Below are positions 16,864-25,743 of a DNA stretch of 64,000 nt, piece after piece (the stretch's first letter is position 1; each line of letters begins with the position of its first letter). This DNA is from Aquimarina algicola. Lineage in GTDB: Bacteria > Bacteroidota > Bacteroidia > Flavobacteriales > Flavobacteriaceae. Location of the stretch: contig NZ_VFWZ01000009.1 in NCBI RefSeq assembly GCF_006443095.1, positions 192,990 to 256,989 of the forward strand. Reading direction: 5' to 3'. The position numbers and the translations under genes are program-made. Below the pieces are notes generated by a model that was not told the origin of the DNA, made no database searches, and saw only the letters and a program-made list of their open reading frames with translations.

Positions 16864-18042
16864 TTAATTGTCTACCGCTATAGAGAATGAGTCTACTCTA
16901 GCTTCTGCGCCGGTATTTGTGAAATAAATGGCGACAGTACTATTAGAACCTGAATTAAAACTTAAATTTACCCTTGTAAAAGAATCAGCATTAGTTTGAT
17001 CGTTTCCTGTATCTGTTGCTATTATTGCTGCATTTACTTCGGCTTCACTGGTAAATCCGGTTCCTCCAACTATAGAAACAGTTACAGATCCGGCTGGGCT
17101 TGTCTTAATCGTATAGTAATATGTTAATGTATAATCTGTATTAGGCGTTACTGCTATTTCTTGATAACCAACTCTACTACCATCATCTGGTAATTTTGCA
17201 GCATTCGTGCCATCTTGTACGGGATCTGTTGTGATTTGGATTATTCCTCCTAAATCAAAACTTAGATATGTTTTATCTTCCCAAGCGCCTCTACTGTCAT
17301 TCCCTTTATCAAATCCAGGTTCTAAAATCACAGGAGTAGGAGCTACAGACGCGCTTACTTCGACCGTTTTTGTTATTTCAGCTTCATTATCAACAATATT
17401 AAATGCCTTTAGAGTTACATCATAAGTCCCTTCATCAGGAAACCTTATTTTTACATTATCATCTTCTAATGAAGGTGTTACATCATCAGAAGGGTCAGCG
17501 TCATAAAGTGATGCTCCTGTAGGAAGTACCCAGATTACCCTCGCTGTTTTTTGAGACTCATTAGTAAAGTCAAGAATTCTGAAATCAGATTCTTTAAGTT
17601 CAAAACTGAAGTTTGGCTCAGGTGCATCGACAAGAGGTTTTGTGATTTCTACTGTTTGAGTCACAGTACTAGATGCATTATTATTATCAGATGAAGTTAA
17701 AGTAATTTCATAAGTGCCAAAATCAGGAAACTTTACACTTAAGTCTCTTGCTTCTAATGGTGTTTGTGTTGAAGAGGGGGCATCATTTAAAACAGTTACA
17801 CCATCAGGAACTTCCCATAGAAAGTTTATAGCACTTCTAGTATCATTTTTGAGATCAAATGTGAGTAAATCAGTTTGCGATCTAAATGCGCTGAAAACAG
17901 ATTCTGGAGGTGTTAAATCCTCGATCTCACCTACACCGGGTAGGTCACTATCTTCATCATCACAAGAGATAAAGATACTCATTGTAGTGATGAACAAAAT
18001 TTGCGCTATATTTTTTAGTGTCAATCTATGTATGCTTTTCAT
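16864..18042 (-). CDS. PKD-domain surface lipoprotein, probable alginate-binding protein
   Basis: A 392-residue lipoprotein with lipobox IFISCDDED. Two PKD-like repeats follow (about 50-130 and 145-230), each with a Trp-containing core (FLWEVPDGV and VIWVLPTGA) and a closing KFPDFGTYEITL or RFPDEGTYDVTL strand. A C-terminal beta-sandwich of CBM-like appearance (about 240-390) carries DYTLTYYYTIKTSPAG and ARVDSFSIAVDN. The position directly after susD is typical of surface glycan-binding proteins of polysaccharide loci. A binding role for alginate is inferred; no catalytic residues are seen. Confidence 0.85.
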   Translation of the reverse strand: MKSIHRLTLKNIAQILFITTMSIFISCDDEDSDLPGVGEIEDLTPPESVFSAFRSQTDLLTFDLKNDTRSAINFLWEVPDGVTVLNDAPSSTQTPLEARDLSVKFPDFGTYEITLTSSDNNNASSTVTQTVEITKPLVDAPEPNFSFELKESDFRILDFTNESQKTARVIWVLPTGASLYDADPSDDVTPSLEDDNVKIRFPDEGTYDVTLKAFNIVDNEAEITKTVEVSASVAPTPVILEPGFDKGNDSRGAWEDKTYLSFDLGGIIQITTDPVQDGTNAAKLPDDGSRVGYQEIAVTPNTDYTLTYYYTIKTSPAGSVTVSIVGGTGFTSEAEVNAAIIATDTGNDQTNADSFTRVNLSFNSGSNSTVAIYFTNTGAEARVDSFSIAVDN

Positions 18043-18078
18043 AATAAAAATTTTAGTTTGACTGTTATTTTGTTAAGA

Positions 18079-19488
18079 TTAGTATCCGTTGTTTTGTCGT
18101 ACTCCACCTTCAGAGAGGTTAATTTCTTTTTGAGGTTTAGGAAGCAGTAAATCATCATTAGGCGTAAAATTTACTCCGGTTTCTGTAGCAAATTTTGCTA
18201 AAATAGTGTTTGCTTCGCCAAATCGAATTAAATCATAAAAACGTTGATTTTCGAATGCTAATTCTATTCTACGTTCATTAAGTAGCATTTCTTTAGTAAG
18301 TAATCCTCCACTAGCGATTTCACTTACGCCAGCTCTTCTTCTTACCAGATTATATGAATTAATGGCTTCTGTATCAGTAGTTGCGGTGGTTCCTGCTAAA
18401 ATAGCTTCTGCGTACAATAAAAGAACATCAGCATATCGGATTTCTATCCAGTCGTTTCCAGAAAGTCTAACAGCATTTGAGGAAGATATAAATTTTCCAA
18501 CTTCTTCATCATTATCAGGACTAATAAGAACAGGGGCTCTAATAGCTTCGGGTGTTGTTGCTAGATCCATAAGTTCAAAAGTAGTTTTGAAGTTGTCTGT
18601 GATATAGTTTAAACCACTTCTCACACCATCTTCTGTCATTTCAAAAGAGAAATCTTGACTAGTTTCTGCGTTGTCTGGAGTATATGGGATGTTAAAAACA
18701 ATTTCATCGTTATTTTCGTTATAAAAAACATCACGATATTCATCTTCTAGCTCATATAAGTCACTGTCAATAACCTCTCTTAATAGTGTTCTTGCTCTTG
18801 CGTAATCTCTGGTTAATTCACCATCATTTGTAACTGATAAAAGTACTTTTGCTAATAACGATTTTGCTGCTCCTTGTGTTGCTCGCCCCAAATCTTCTTC
18901 ATTAGACGTTTTTTCCGGTAGAAGTTCAACAGCTTTTTCAAGATCACCAATGATGAATGTGTATAATTCTGTCACAGTATTTTGACCAAAAAGTTCTCTG
19001 TCTTCGTCTGTGATTGTTCTGTCTAGAAGAGGAACCTCTCCATATGCTACGGTCAATTTGAAATGTGTTAAAGCTCTAAGAAATCTAGCTTCTCCTTCAA
19101 ATTTGTTTTTTGTCGTTTCGTTAGTTACTACTTCGAGATTTTCTAAAACCTGATTTGCTCTAAAAATTACAGTATAGTTATCTGCCCAATACTGAGTGAT
19201 GACTTCGTTGGTAGGGTCAATTTCAAATTTTTGAAAATCCCCAAAATTACCTTCTATCGATTTACTTTCAGTATTATCAGAACGCATTTCTGTTAATGCA
19301 AACTCTCTCAAAGGGACAGCTTGCAAGGCTCTATAGGTACCTTTTAACGCTTGATTGACTTCTTCTGTATTTCTAAAGAATTCTACAAAGCTTGATTCTG
19401 GTCTTAAATCTAAATCACTCTCTCCGCAATTTGCTATCACTAAAAGAGTAAAAAAGCCAAATATTATTTTATAAAATTTATTTTTCAT
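18079..19488 (-). CDS. susD: SusD-like outer-membrane glycan-binding lipoprotein
   Basis: Captures alginate oligosaccharides on the cell surface and lids the SusC channel. The 469-residue length is normal. The N-terminus has lipobox VIANCGESDLDL. TPR-like helical segments are seen (EVNQALKGTYRALQAV, EGEARFLRALTHFKL), and the C-terminal SusD motif LLYAEAILAG followed by LLNERRIELAFENQRFYDLIR-type sequence is present. It starts 11 nt after the susC stop. Confidence 0.96.
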   Translation of the reverse strand: MKNKFYKIIFGFFTLLVIANCGESDLDLRPESSFVEFFRNTEEVNQALKGTYRALQAVPLREFALTEMRSDNTESKSIEGNFGDFQKFEIDPTNEVITQYWADNYTVIFRANQVLENLEVVTNETTKNKFEGEARFLRALTHFKLTVAYGEVPLLDRTITDEDRELFGQNTVTELYTFIIGDLEKAVELLPEKTSNEEDLGRATQGAAKSLLAKVLLSVTNDGELTRDYARARTLLREVIDSDLYELEDEYRDVFYNENNDEIVFNIPYTPDNAETSQDFSFEMTEDGVRSGLNYITDNFKTTFELMDLATTPEAIRAPVLISPDNDEEVGKFISSSNAVRLSGNDWIEIRYADVLLLYAEAILAGTTATTDTEAINSYNLVRRRAGVSEIASGGLLTKEMLLNERRIELAFENQRFYDLIRFGEANTILAKFATETGVNFTPNDDLLLPKPQKEINLSEGGVRQNNGY

Positions 19489-19498
19489 GGTTAATATT

Positions 19499-22400
19499 TT
19501 AAAATTCTAGATTTACTCCAAAAGAATATGTTCTATTTATAGGTGCTGCACCTCTTTGATAACCAAAGGTTAGCGGGTTGTTTTCTCCACCTTTGATACC
19601 TTCTGGATTGTACCCTTCATAGTTATCTCCAAATATGTATACTAAGTTTTGTCCACCTATATAAACTCTTAGTCTACTGATTCCTATTGTATTTGAAAAG
19701 TCTGAAGGAAATGTATATCCTAAGTTTATATTTCTTAATGCTATATATTCTGCATCCTGAATATCTTCATCCGTAAAAATTCGTTGTCTTACTAAATCTG
19801 CATCAGGAAAATCACTTGTGAAATCTTGCTTACTAGAGAATTCATTTAATATATACTGAGAATCGATATTTCTTACTTGAGCACCATGCGATCCTTGAAA
19901 CATAAAACTAAAATCAAAATCATATATTTTGAAAGTATTTGTTACACTCCATATTAAATCAGGATAAGGATCTCCTAAAAATGTTCTATCATCAGTATCA
20001 ATTTTTCCATCACCATTTAGATCTTTTACATATACATCTTGTGATTGAGCTCCGATAGGGTAGAAGGGATCTTTGATATAACGTAAAGGAATCTCGCGAT
20101 CAGGATCTTTTACATATCCATAAAAAGAAGTTATAGGTCTTCCTTCTACTGCAATAAATTCTGCCGGGCGTTTATCATCTATAATCGAAATTAATCCATT
20201 GGCTCCTGCAAAATCTACAAGAGTGTTTTCATTACGTGTAAATAATGCTGTAGAATTCCATTTAAAGTTATTGGTTGAAATATTTCTTGTTGATATTTCT
20301 AATTCGAATCCTTCGTTCTTGATTTCACCTTGATTAACGACTTTTTGTTCAAAACCTGTAACTGCAGGTACCGGCTTGGGTAATAACAGGTCTTTTGTAG
20401 TTCTTGTATAATAATCAAAAGAAACGTTGAAACGATCATTAAAAAGACCAAAATCAATACCAGGATTAAATTCTATGAGACGTTCCCATTTTAGGTCTGG
20501 GTTTTCGATATTGATTTGCTCTACAGCTCTTTCTGAGCCACCTAAACTAGTCGATGTGGTAATTAATTGTGCTAAGAAGTCATATTCGCCTATTGGATCA
20601 TTGTTACCTGTTATCCCATAACTAGCTCTCAATTTTAGTTCACTAATAATGTCACTGTCTTGAAGAAAAGCTTCATTACCAATTCTCCATGCTACTGATC
20701 CGGCAGGAAAAAAACCAAATTTGTTATTGTTACCAAATTTTGAACTACCGTCTGTTCTTGCACTTAATGATAGAATATAACGATCATCATATGTATAGTT
20801 AATTCTTCCAAAATAAGAGACTAATTTTTCTTCGGCTTTATTAGTTTCTGCATCTATTACAAAAGGAAATGATATCGTTGTTATATCATTATTGCTAAAT
20901 CCTCTAGAATTAATATCAGAAAAATCTCTTTCCCATTCTTCATACGCAAATCCTCCTATGGCATCGATATTATGACCTCCAGAATTAAGATTAAAATTTA
21001 AAGTAGATTCAGAAACAAGATGAGTTTGTCTAAAAATACGTTCTCTTACGCCAGAGTCTGTAGCTCCATTTCGAGTGGCATTAATACCTGTAAAATCATT
21101 GTTAGTTCTTGTTCTGTAATCACCTCCTATATTTTGTTTGAATGTAAGGTTTTCTCCTAATTGAAATTGAAAGTAAGTACTTCCAACTATTTTTACATCT
21201 CTTCTGGTGTTATTTCTTTCAAGAATTTTTGCAATAGGATTTATGTTTGATGTATTGCTTATATCAACACCACTAGATACAGGTTGATTTGTTTGGAGAT
21301 CAAAATCATCGAATGTTCTTTCAAATGTGTAGTCACCCACTTGAAAATCTTCAAATTGCCCACTTCTTGTGAATCTATTTACAAAAGGCAAATTAGCTTC
21401 AGTAATTCTAGGTTGCAACCAAGGACTTTGTCTTAGGGCATCATGAATTCCTATAGGAAATCTTGTTTGATTGGTAATCGATGGGTTGATTCTTATTCCA
21501 AATTTAATCTGGTCATTTATTTTTGTGTCTAATTTTAAACTGGCGTTAATTTTCTTAAAATTATCCGTTAATAGTACACCTTCATCATCTAGAAAACCTA
21601 AAGAAAAACTATATCTTGTTCCTTTGGTTCCTCCTCTAACAGCAAAAGAATGATTTTTTATGAATCCTCCATCAAAAATTTCTTCTTCCCAATCTGTTAA
21701 TCCACCTTGTGCCTGTACTAACCGATCTATTACCGCAAATCTATTATTAGTTGTATTGATAAAATTTTGTCTGCCAGTATCATCATCAGGATCAAATCTC
21801 TCTAATGCAGCACTTAAATTTTGGCTAGTGTAGGCTTTCCAGGCTTCATAATCTGGCAGGACATTTCTAGACTGCACATTTTTATAACCGATAAATGTAT
21901 TGTACGTAAATTTTGTTTTTCCTTCGACACCGTCTTTAGTTTCGATAAGAATAATACCATTTGCACCTCTAGAACCATAAATAGCTGCAGAAGAAGCATC
22001 CTTAAGTACTTGAACAGAAGCTACATCATTCATATCTAAACTCGATAAGAAATCCCCATCATTTCCTACTGCTATACCATCAATAACGACAAGAGGTGAA
22101 GAATTTTGTGCTACAGATCCCTGACCCCGTATTGTAATTCTAGGAGCTTCACCAGCACTAGGATCACTACTTTGAATGTTGATACCTGATAATTGACCAT
22201 TCAAAGCATCATCAACACGTCCTGTAGGTATTTGATCTAATTGATCATTTACAACCTTTGAAATAGAAGAACTTAAATTCTTCTTTTTAACACTACCGTA
22301 ACCAACAACAACAACTTGTTCTAATTCTGCAGCATCTTCTTCTAATACAATATTTATAGTAGTTTGCCCTGTTATAGTTACTGATTGTGTTTTGAATCCT

Positions 22401-22633
22401 ACATATAAAAATTCAAGCACATCTCCTTGCTTTACTGATATGGCATAGTTTCCATCAAAATCACTTGATGTTCCATTTGCTGTCCCTTTTACAAGTATGT
22501 TAACCCCCGGAAGCGGTATCTTTTCTGAGGCTTCTGTGACTGTACCAGTTAGAGTATATGTCTCATCTTGGGCAATCAAAGAAAGTTGAAAAAAGACCAA
22601 GACAATAAAAAATAATTTAATTTTAATGTTCAT
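19499..22633 (-). CDS. susC: SusC-like TonB-dependent outer-membrane transporter
   Basis: TonB-driven importer of alginate oligosaccharides paired with SusD. The 1044-residue protein has a signal peptide, a CarboxypepD_reg-like domain (about 22-110, GTVTEASEKIPLPGVNILVKG), a VVVVGYGSVKKKNLS linker, the plug domain (about 115-235, with IRGQGSVAQNSSPLVVIDG) and a 22-strand barrel ending in a C-terminal Phe. I chose ATG 22633; the in-frame codon 21 nt upstream is TTG. A long leader precedes it: the promoter with three operators is about 310-340 bp upstream, and the leader contains several hairpins. Confidence 0.97.
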   Translation of the reverse strand: MNIKIKLFFIVLVFFQLSLIAQDETYTLTGTVTEASEKIPLPGVNILVKGTANGTSSDFDGNYAISVKQGDVLEFLYVGFKTQSVTITGQTTINIVLEEDAAELEQVVVVGYGSVKKKNLSSSISKVVNDQLDQIPTGRVDDALNGQLSGINIQSSDPSAGEAPRITIRGQGSVAQNSSPLVVIDGIAVGNDGDFLSSLDMNDVASVQVLKDASSAAIYGSRGANGIILIETKDGVEGKTKFTYNTFIGYKNVQSRNVLPDYEAWKAYTSQNLSAALERFDPDDDTGRQNFINTTNNRFAVIDRLVQAQGGLTDWEEEIFDGGFIKNHSFAVRGGTKGTRYSFSLGFLDDEGVLLTDNFKKINASLKLDTKINDQIKFGIRINPSITNQTRFPIGIHDALRQSPWLQPRITEANLPFVNRFTRSGQFEDFQVGDYTFERTFDDFDLQTNQPVSSGVDISNTSNINPIAKILERNNTRRDVKIVGSTYFQFQLGENLTFKQNIGGDYRTRTNNDFTGINATRNGATDSGVRERIFRQTHLVSESTLNFNLNSGGHNIDAIGGFAYEEWERDFSDINSRGFSNNDITTISFPFVIDAETNKAEEKLVSYFGRINYTYDDRYILSLSARTDGSSKFGNNNKFGFFPAGSVAWRIGNEAFLQDSDIISELKLRASYGITGNNDPIGEYDFLAQLITTSTSLGGSERAVEQINIENPDLKWERLIEFNPGIDFGLFNDRFNVSFDYYTRTTKDLLLPKPVPAVTGFEQKVVNQGEIKNEGFELEISTRNISTNNFKWNSTALFTRNENTLVDFAGANGLISIIDDKRPAEFIAVEGRPITSFYGYVKDPDREIPLRYIKDPFYPIGAQSQDVYVKDLNGDGKIDTDDRTFLGDPYPDLIWSVTNTFKIYDFDFSFMFQGSHGAQVRNIDSQYILNEFSSKQDFTSDFPDADLVRQRIFTDEDIQDAEYIALRNINLGYTFPSDFSNTIGISRLRVYIGGQNLVYIFGDNYEGYNPEGIKGGENNPLTFGYQRGAAPINRTYSFGVNLEF

Positions 22634-22663
22634 TTTAGTTGTGTTATGTTTCAAAAATTAGAT

Positions 22664-22684
22664 GATATCCGAAAGGAGATATCC
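22664..22684. repeat. Direct repeat GATATCC near the susC start
   Basis: GATATCC occurs at 22664-22670 and again at 22678-22684, 14 bp apart. As RNA the two can pair through the GATATC palindromes. It lies 31-51 bp upstream of the susC ATG and may affect translation initiation. The role is unknown. Confidence 0.35.
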
Positions 22685-22729
22685 TAATAAAGAATAAGTG
22701 AGAACGTATTCCTTTATTCCCTTTCTTAC

Positions 22730-22790
22730 TGATCACATAGCCATACCACATTTAGATTAGTTTTTGTATTTTTGTATGGTACGTGATTGA
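22730..22790 (-). other. Hairpin in the susC leader RNA
   Basis: On the minus strand ATCACGTACCATAC pairs with GTATGGCTATGTGAT through a G-U pair and one bulge, giving a roughly 13-bp stem closing a loop of about 30 nt. The wobble pair is valid only in the minus-strand RNA, which points to a structured susC 5' untranslated region. Confidence 0.4.
22767..22774 (+). promoter_or_regulatory. Plus-strand -7 box opposite the susC leader
   Basis: TATTTTTG is a perfect TAnnTTTG on the plus strand, in the middle of the susC leader. With the plus-strand terminator at 22841-22869 it could express a short antisense RNA. No good -33 TTG is visible. Confidence 0.3.
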
Positions 22791-22869
22791 TAAAGCTCGT
22801 ACATTTTAAGTATTACTTCCCTCCGAAAAGAAGTAATAACAAAAGGATAGGCGTGCACCTGTCCTTTTT
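22780..22869 (+). ncRNA. Candidate antisense small RNA opposite the susC leader
   Basis: A plus-strand transcript from about 22780 to the terminator near 22869 would be roughly 90 nt. It would contain two hairpins: TATTACTTC/GAAGTAATA (22811-22819 with 22830-22838) and the terminator stem. No gene on the plus strand needs this terminator. Cis-antisense RNAs opposite susC leaders are known in Bacteroides polysaccharide loci. The start point is a guess from the -7 box. Confidence 0.35.
22841..22869 (+). terminator. Plus-strand intrinsic terminator in the susC leader region
   Basis: AAAAGGATAGG pairs with CCTGTCCTTTT across a 6-nt loop (11 bp with one U-G pair that works only on the plus strand) and is followed by a T-rich tract. 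There is no plus-strand protein gene upstream, so it suggests a non-coding transcript. Confidence 0.5.
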
Positions 22870-22940
22870 ATTTTTCTAAAATATTTATAAAGATGTCATT
22901 TGAAGTGTTTTTTATTTAACCGTTAGAAAGTTTTGTTTTA

Positions 22941-22979
22941 TTGGTAAACCAAATTGGATAACCAAATTGGTTTACCAAA
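22941..22979. promoter_or_regulatory. Triple FadR-type operator before susC
   Basis: Three 12-bp palindromes lie in tandem: TTGGTAAACCAA (22941-22952), TTGGATAACCAA (22954-22965) and TTGGTTTACCAA (22968-22979), with steps of 13 and 14 bp. The third overlaps the minus-strand -7 box TATATTTG (22983-22976). A bound repressor would cover the promoter and the first transcribed bases of susC. Confidence 0.75.
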
Positions 22980-22983
22980 TATA
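22976..22983 (-). promoter_or_regulatory. -7 box of the susC operon promoter
   Basis: The minus strand reads TATATTTG, a perfect TAnnTTTG, fused to the operator palindrome. It would give a 5' untranslated leader of more than 300 nt before susC. No -33 TTG is obvious. Confidence 0.55.
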
Positions 22984-23114
22984 TGTTATTTAATTGTTAA
23001 ATAAAAAAATATTAGAATTTTAATTGTTAAAATTTTTGGTATATCATATTTTGAGGGTAATCTTTTTGTGAATTATTATATTAATGAAAGAATCTTAATG
23101 AAAAAGATAAAATA

Positions 23115-23459
23115 TTACATAAAATCTTCTCTGATAGGGCTAAAAGTGTCAATAAGTACACCAGACTCAAGACAAATAGCTCCATGCATCACATTAGGTG
23201 GAATATAAAAAGAGTCACCACCCTTCAAAATTTTTGTTTCATCTCCTATAGTCACTTTAAATTCTCCACTTACAACATAAGTTACCTGAGAGTGATAGTG
23301 TTGATGCATTACCCCAATACCCCCTTTGTCGAATTTTACATTAACCAACATTAAACTATCATCATATCCCATTATTTGACGTTGAACTCCTTCGCCAACA
23401 GTTTCCCATTGAACATCATTTCCGGAAATGAATTCTTTACTTGACCCAAATTTTTTCAT
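23115..23459 (-). CDS. kdgF: KdgF-like cupin, unsaturated monouronate linearisation
   Basis: Small cupin of 114 residues that catalyses opening of 4,5-unsaturated monouronates (alginate or pectin derived) toward DEH. The metal-binding cupin motifs are visible: His52, His54 and Gln58 in MHQHYHSQVTYV, and His92 in IPPNVMHGA. The KdgF C-terminal signature IDTFSPIREDF supplies Asp104, Phe106 and Arg110, matching the D-x-F-x-P-x-R pattern of characterised KdgF. No signal peptide, so it is cytoplasmic. It starts 15 nt after the PL17 gene, which produces its substrate. Confidence 0.93.
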   Translation of the reverse strand: MKKFGSSKEFISGNDVQWETVGEGVQRQIMGYDDSLMLVNVKFDKGGIGVMHQHYHSQVTYVVSGEFKVTIGDETKILKGGDSFYIPPNVMHGAICLESGVLIDTFSPIREDFM

Positions 23460-23474
23460 TTGATTTATTTTTAG

Positions 23475-25718
23475 TTAATTTTTGATATAATAATATGGCC
23501 CCAACCAATTGATCAATGAAGAATTTAAATTGATTGAGTGTGATACATCTTTTTTATTATTTGAAATACATAGAATAAATGTATGCACATTTCCTCTTTT
23601 TGTAGTGATTGACCAACCCATATAATTGGGGTCTTTGACTACAATATTTTCTATTTTAAGAATATTGCTAAATGCATTTTTTGCGGTTTCAGATACCGAG
23701 CTATAAGAGCCATGAGATTCTATTGTTGAAATAAAATACCCGCTCTTTACATTCGATTTTCTGATGACAAATCCAGGGTCTTTTCTAAGATTAAACTTAG
23801 GATCATTTGCTCCTATTCTTGTAAATAAACATTGATCCCCTTCATTGGCTAATGTAGAAAAGGTATAGAACTTGTTTTTATTGAGCCATGTGACTTGTGC
23901 TGTTTTGTTTTTTAAATTTGCTCTACCTTCTAACCAAAGATGTTGATAGCCATTTTTGGTCCCTAGAGGTAAAAGCTTAGGAGGAGTAGTATTCTCAAAA
24001 TTAAAATCTATGATTTGTCCGTGATAATATAGTGGAAGATCATATTGATGTATGTTTTTAGAGGTAAATTGCATAACATCAATAAGTAAAGGTTCCTCAA
24101 ATTCTTCATCTTCAAATAGTACTAATGTTCTATGAAGTTTTGTGTTTGGATATGCGTTGCTTTCTTTTGCACTTACAATCTTTAATTTTGAATTAGTAAC
24201 ATCAAAAAGATATTTGTCAGAATGATGAATGCTACCTGTTTTGTACTCACCATTAAAATGTGATGTTTCATCTTGTATAATTGTATTATGTGCAATACTT
24301 TGCTTTGCCCAGGATTTGTTTTCTTTGAGATATCCGCCACCATTTTTTTGCTCTATATTTACAAATCGTGCCAATCCATAATCTTGAAGGATTTCATCTC
24401 CTTTGTTGTAATAAGAAAAAGATAACTTGTCATAATGACCATGACTTAAACCTTGAGCGGTATATTTCATTACTAATTCATGGTCTTTATCTTCGGAGCG
24501 GAGAATACCGATGCCTCCTTTGTCACCTTGTGAGCCATCTTTTAATTCGATTGATTTTTTTAGAAATGGTTTTATTTTGTTTTGTTTGATATCTAAAGAA
24601 ACATTTAGTCCGGTTTCATCCAATTGGACACTGCCTTGCTTTTGAGCAATATCTAATAATTCAGCAGTATTACCTCCAAAATGATAAGCAATATTAACTG
24701 CGGATACCAATTCTTTTGAATAATATGACATTCCTTTTTGAGCATCATTGATTGGAAAAAAATCACCATTTTGATCTGTAAGATTAAGCAATGCTGTTAC
24801 CGACTTAATAAGTACATTATCCTTATACTCGAATATTTTTAATTCAGGCTTTTTGTTTTGAAGTGCTTGTGCAAATACCATAAAGGGGTACATGGCATAT
24901 CTTTGGTAGTAGGGACCTTCAGTATAATACCCATCTGGTGAGAAAGGGCTTTCAAGATTCGCAAGAAAACCTGCTTTTTGCCCTTTTTGAATAATAAAAC
25001 CACCATCATTATCTGTTAGATTATGATCTAAGTTTTTGGTTTTGATCCCATATAACGCTCTGTTGATTAACTCTTCATTATTTAAGGTTAAACCAATCAT
25101 ACCAACAGCTACATTACCCCATGTACTATGATTATGAATTCTATTAAAAAATTGAGGGTTTTCTTTTGAAAGAAAATTGGCGTAGGGAATAAATAGATTT
25201 TCTTCCAAAAACTTACGCTCTTTGTTGTTCAAAAAATTATAGATACAATCATATGCTTGACTTGCAAATACGAGCCAATTGGCATCATTAAGGCATTGCC
25301 AAAAAATCTTACCTCTGGCATAAGATCTTTCTTCTGGATGAAGAGGAAGTTTTGGGTACATTTTGGCATACTCTTTTAAAATGCTATGAACATGCATTGC
25401 ATACTTATCATCTTCGAGTAATTGATAAAGAATCCCTGATTTTTGAAGTACATACCAATTTTTTTTATGGCGATCGTGAGTATAACCTCCTGCCATATCT
25501 TTGGGGATAGGAACATGGATTCCGGACTTTATTTCCTGATCGATTTCATTCTTAACCTTTGCTAATGTTTTATCGAATAGCGGAACACTACCCAATTGTC
25601 TTTTTATGTTTTCTACTCCCTTCTTAGTTAAAATAAGATTGGGGTGTTCTTGCGCATTAGTTATTAAAATGAAAAAAACTAAACTATAACATAGAGAAAA
25701 CACTTTGATTTTAGTCAT
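23475..25718 (-). CDS. Oligoalginate lyase, polysaccharide lyase family 17
   Basis: Exolytic lyase releasing unsaturated monouronate from alginate oligomers. About 747 residues with a signal peptide ending ITNAQ. The N-terminal alpha/alpha toroid (AlgLyase, to about residue 370) carries the Asn-His pair in RIHNHSTWGN and the Tyr-rich PDGYYTEGPYYQRYAMYPF. The C-terminal heparinase II/III-type beta-sandwich has GLSHGHYDKLSFSYY. These match PL17 catalytic residues (Asn/His and Tyr). Two ATGs are possible, 25739 and 25718; the second gives a more typical signal peptide (MTKIKVFSLCYSLVFF). It is likely periplasmic. The gene follows the PL6 gene closely and precedes kdgF. Confidence 0.95.
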   Translation of the reverse strand: MTKIKVFSLCYSLVFFILITNAQEHPNLILTKKGVENIKRQLGSVPLFDKTLAKVKNEIDQEIKSGIHVPIPKDMAGGYTHDRHKKNWYVLQKSGILYQLLEDDKYAMHVHSILKEYAKMYPKLPLHPEERSYARGKIFWQCLNDANWLVFASQAYDCIYNFLNNKERKFLEENLFIPYANFLSKENPQFFNRIHNHSTWGNVAVGMIGLTLNNEELINRALYGIKTKNLDHNLTDNDGGFIIQKGQKAGFLANLESPFSPDGYYTEGPYYQRYAMYPFMVFAQALQNKKPELKIFEYKDNVLIKSVTALLNLTDQNGDFFPINDAQKGMSYYSKELVSAVNIAYHFGGNTAELLDIAQKQGSVQLDETGLNVSLDIKQNKIKPFLKKSIELKDGSQGDKGGIGILRSEDKDHELVMKYTAQGLSHGHYDKLSFSYYNKGDEILQDYGLARFVNIEQKNGGGYLKENKSWAKQSIAHNTIIQDETSHFNGEYKTGSIHHSDKYLFDVTNSKLKIVSAKESNAYPNTKLHRTLVLFEDEEFEEPLLIDVMQFTSKNIHQYDLPLYYHGQIIDFNFENTTPPKLLPLGTKNGYQHLWLEGRANLKNKTAQVTWLNKNKFYTFSTLANEGDQCLFTRIGANDPKFNLRKDPGFVIRKSNVKSGYFISTIESHGSYSSVSETAKNAFSNILKIENIVVKDPNYMGWSITTKRGNVHTFILCISNNKKDVSHSINLNSSLINWLGPYYYIKN

Positions 25719-25743
25719 TTTTAATGTTTGTAGTCTCATTATG

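Noticed and set aside
22634-22654. Upstream in-frame start for susC
   Set aside because: The codon at 22654 is TTG; ATG 22633 directly precedes the signal peptide.
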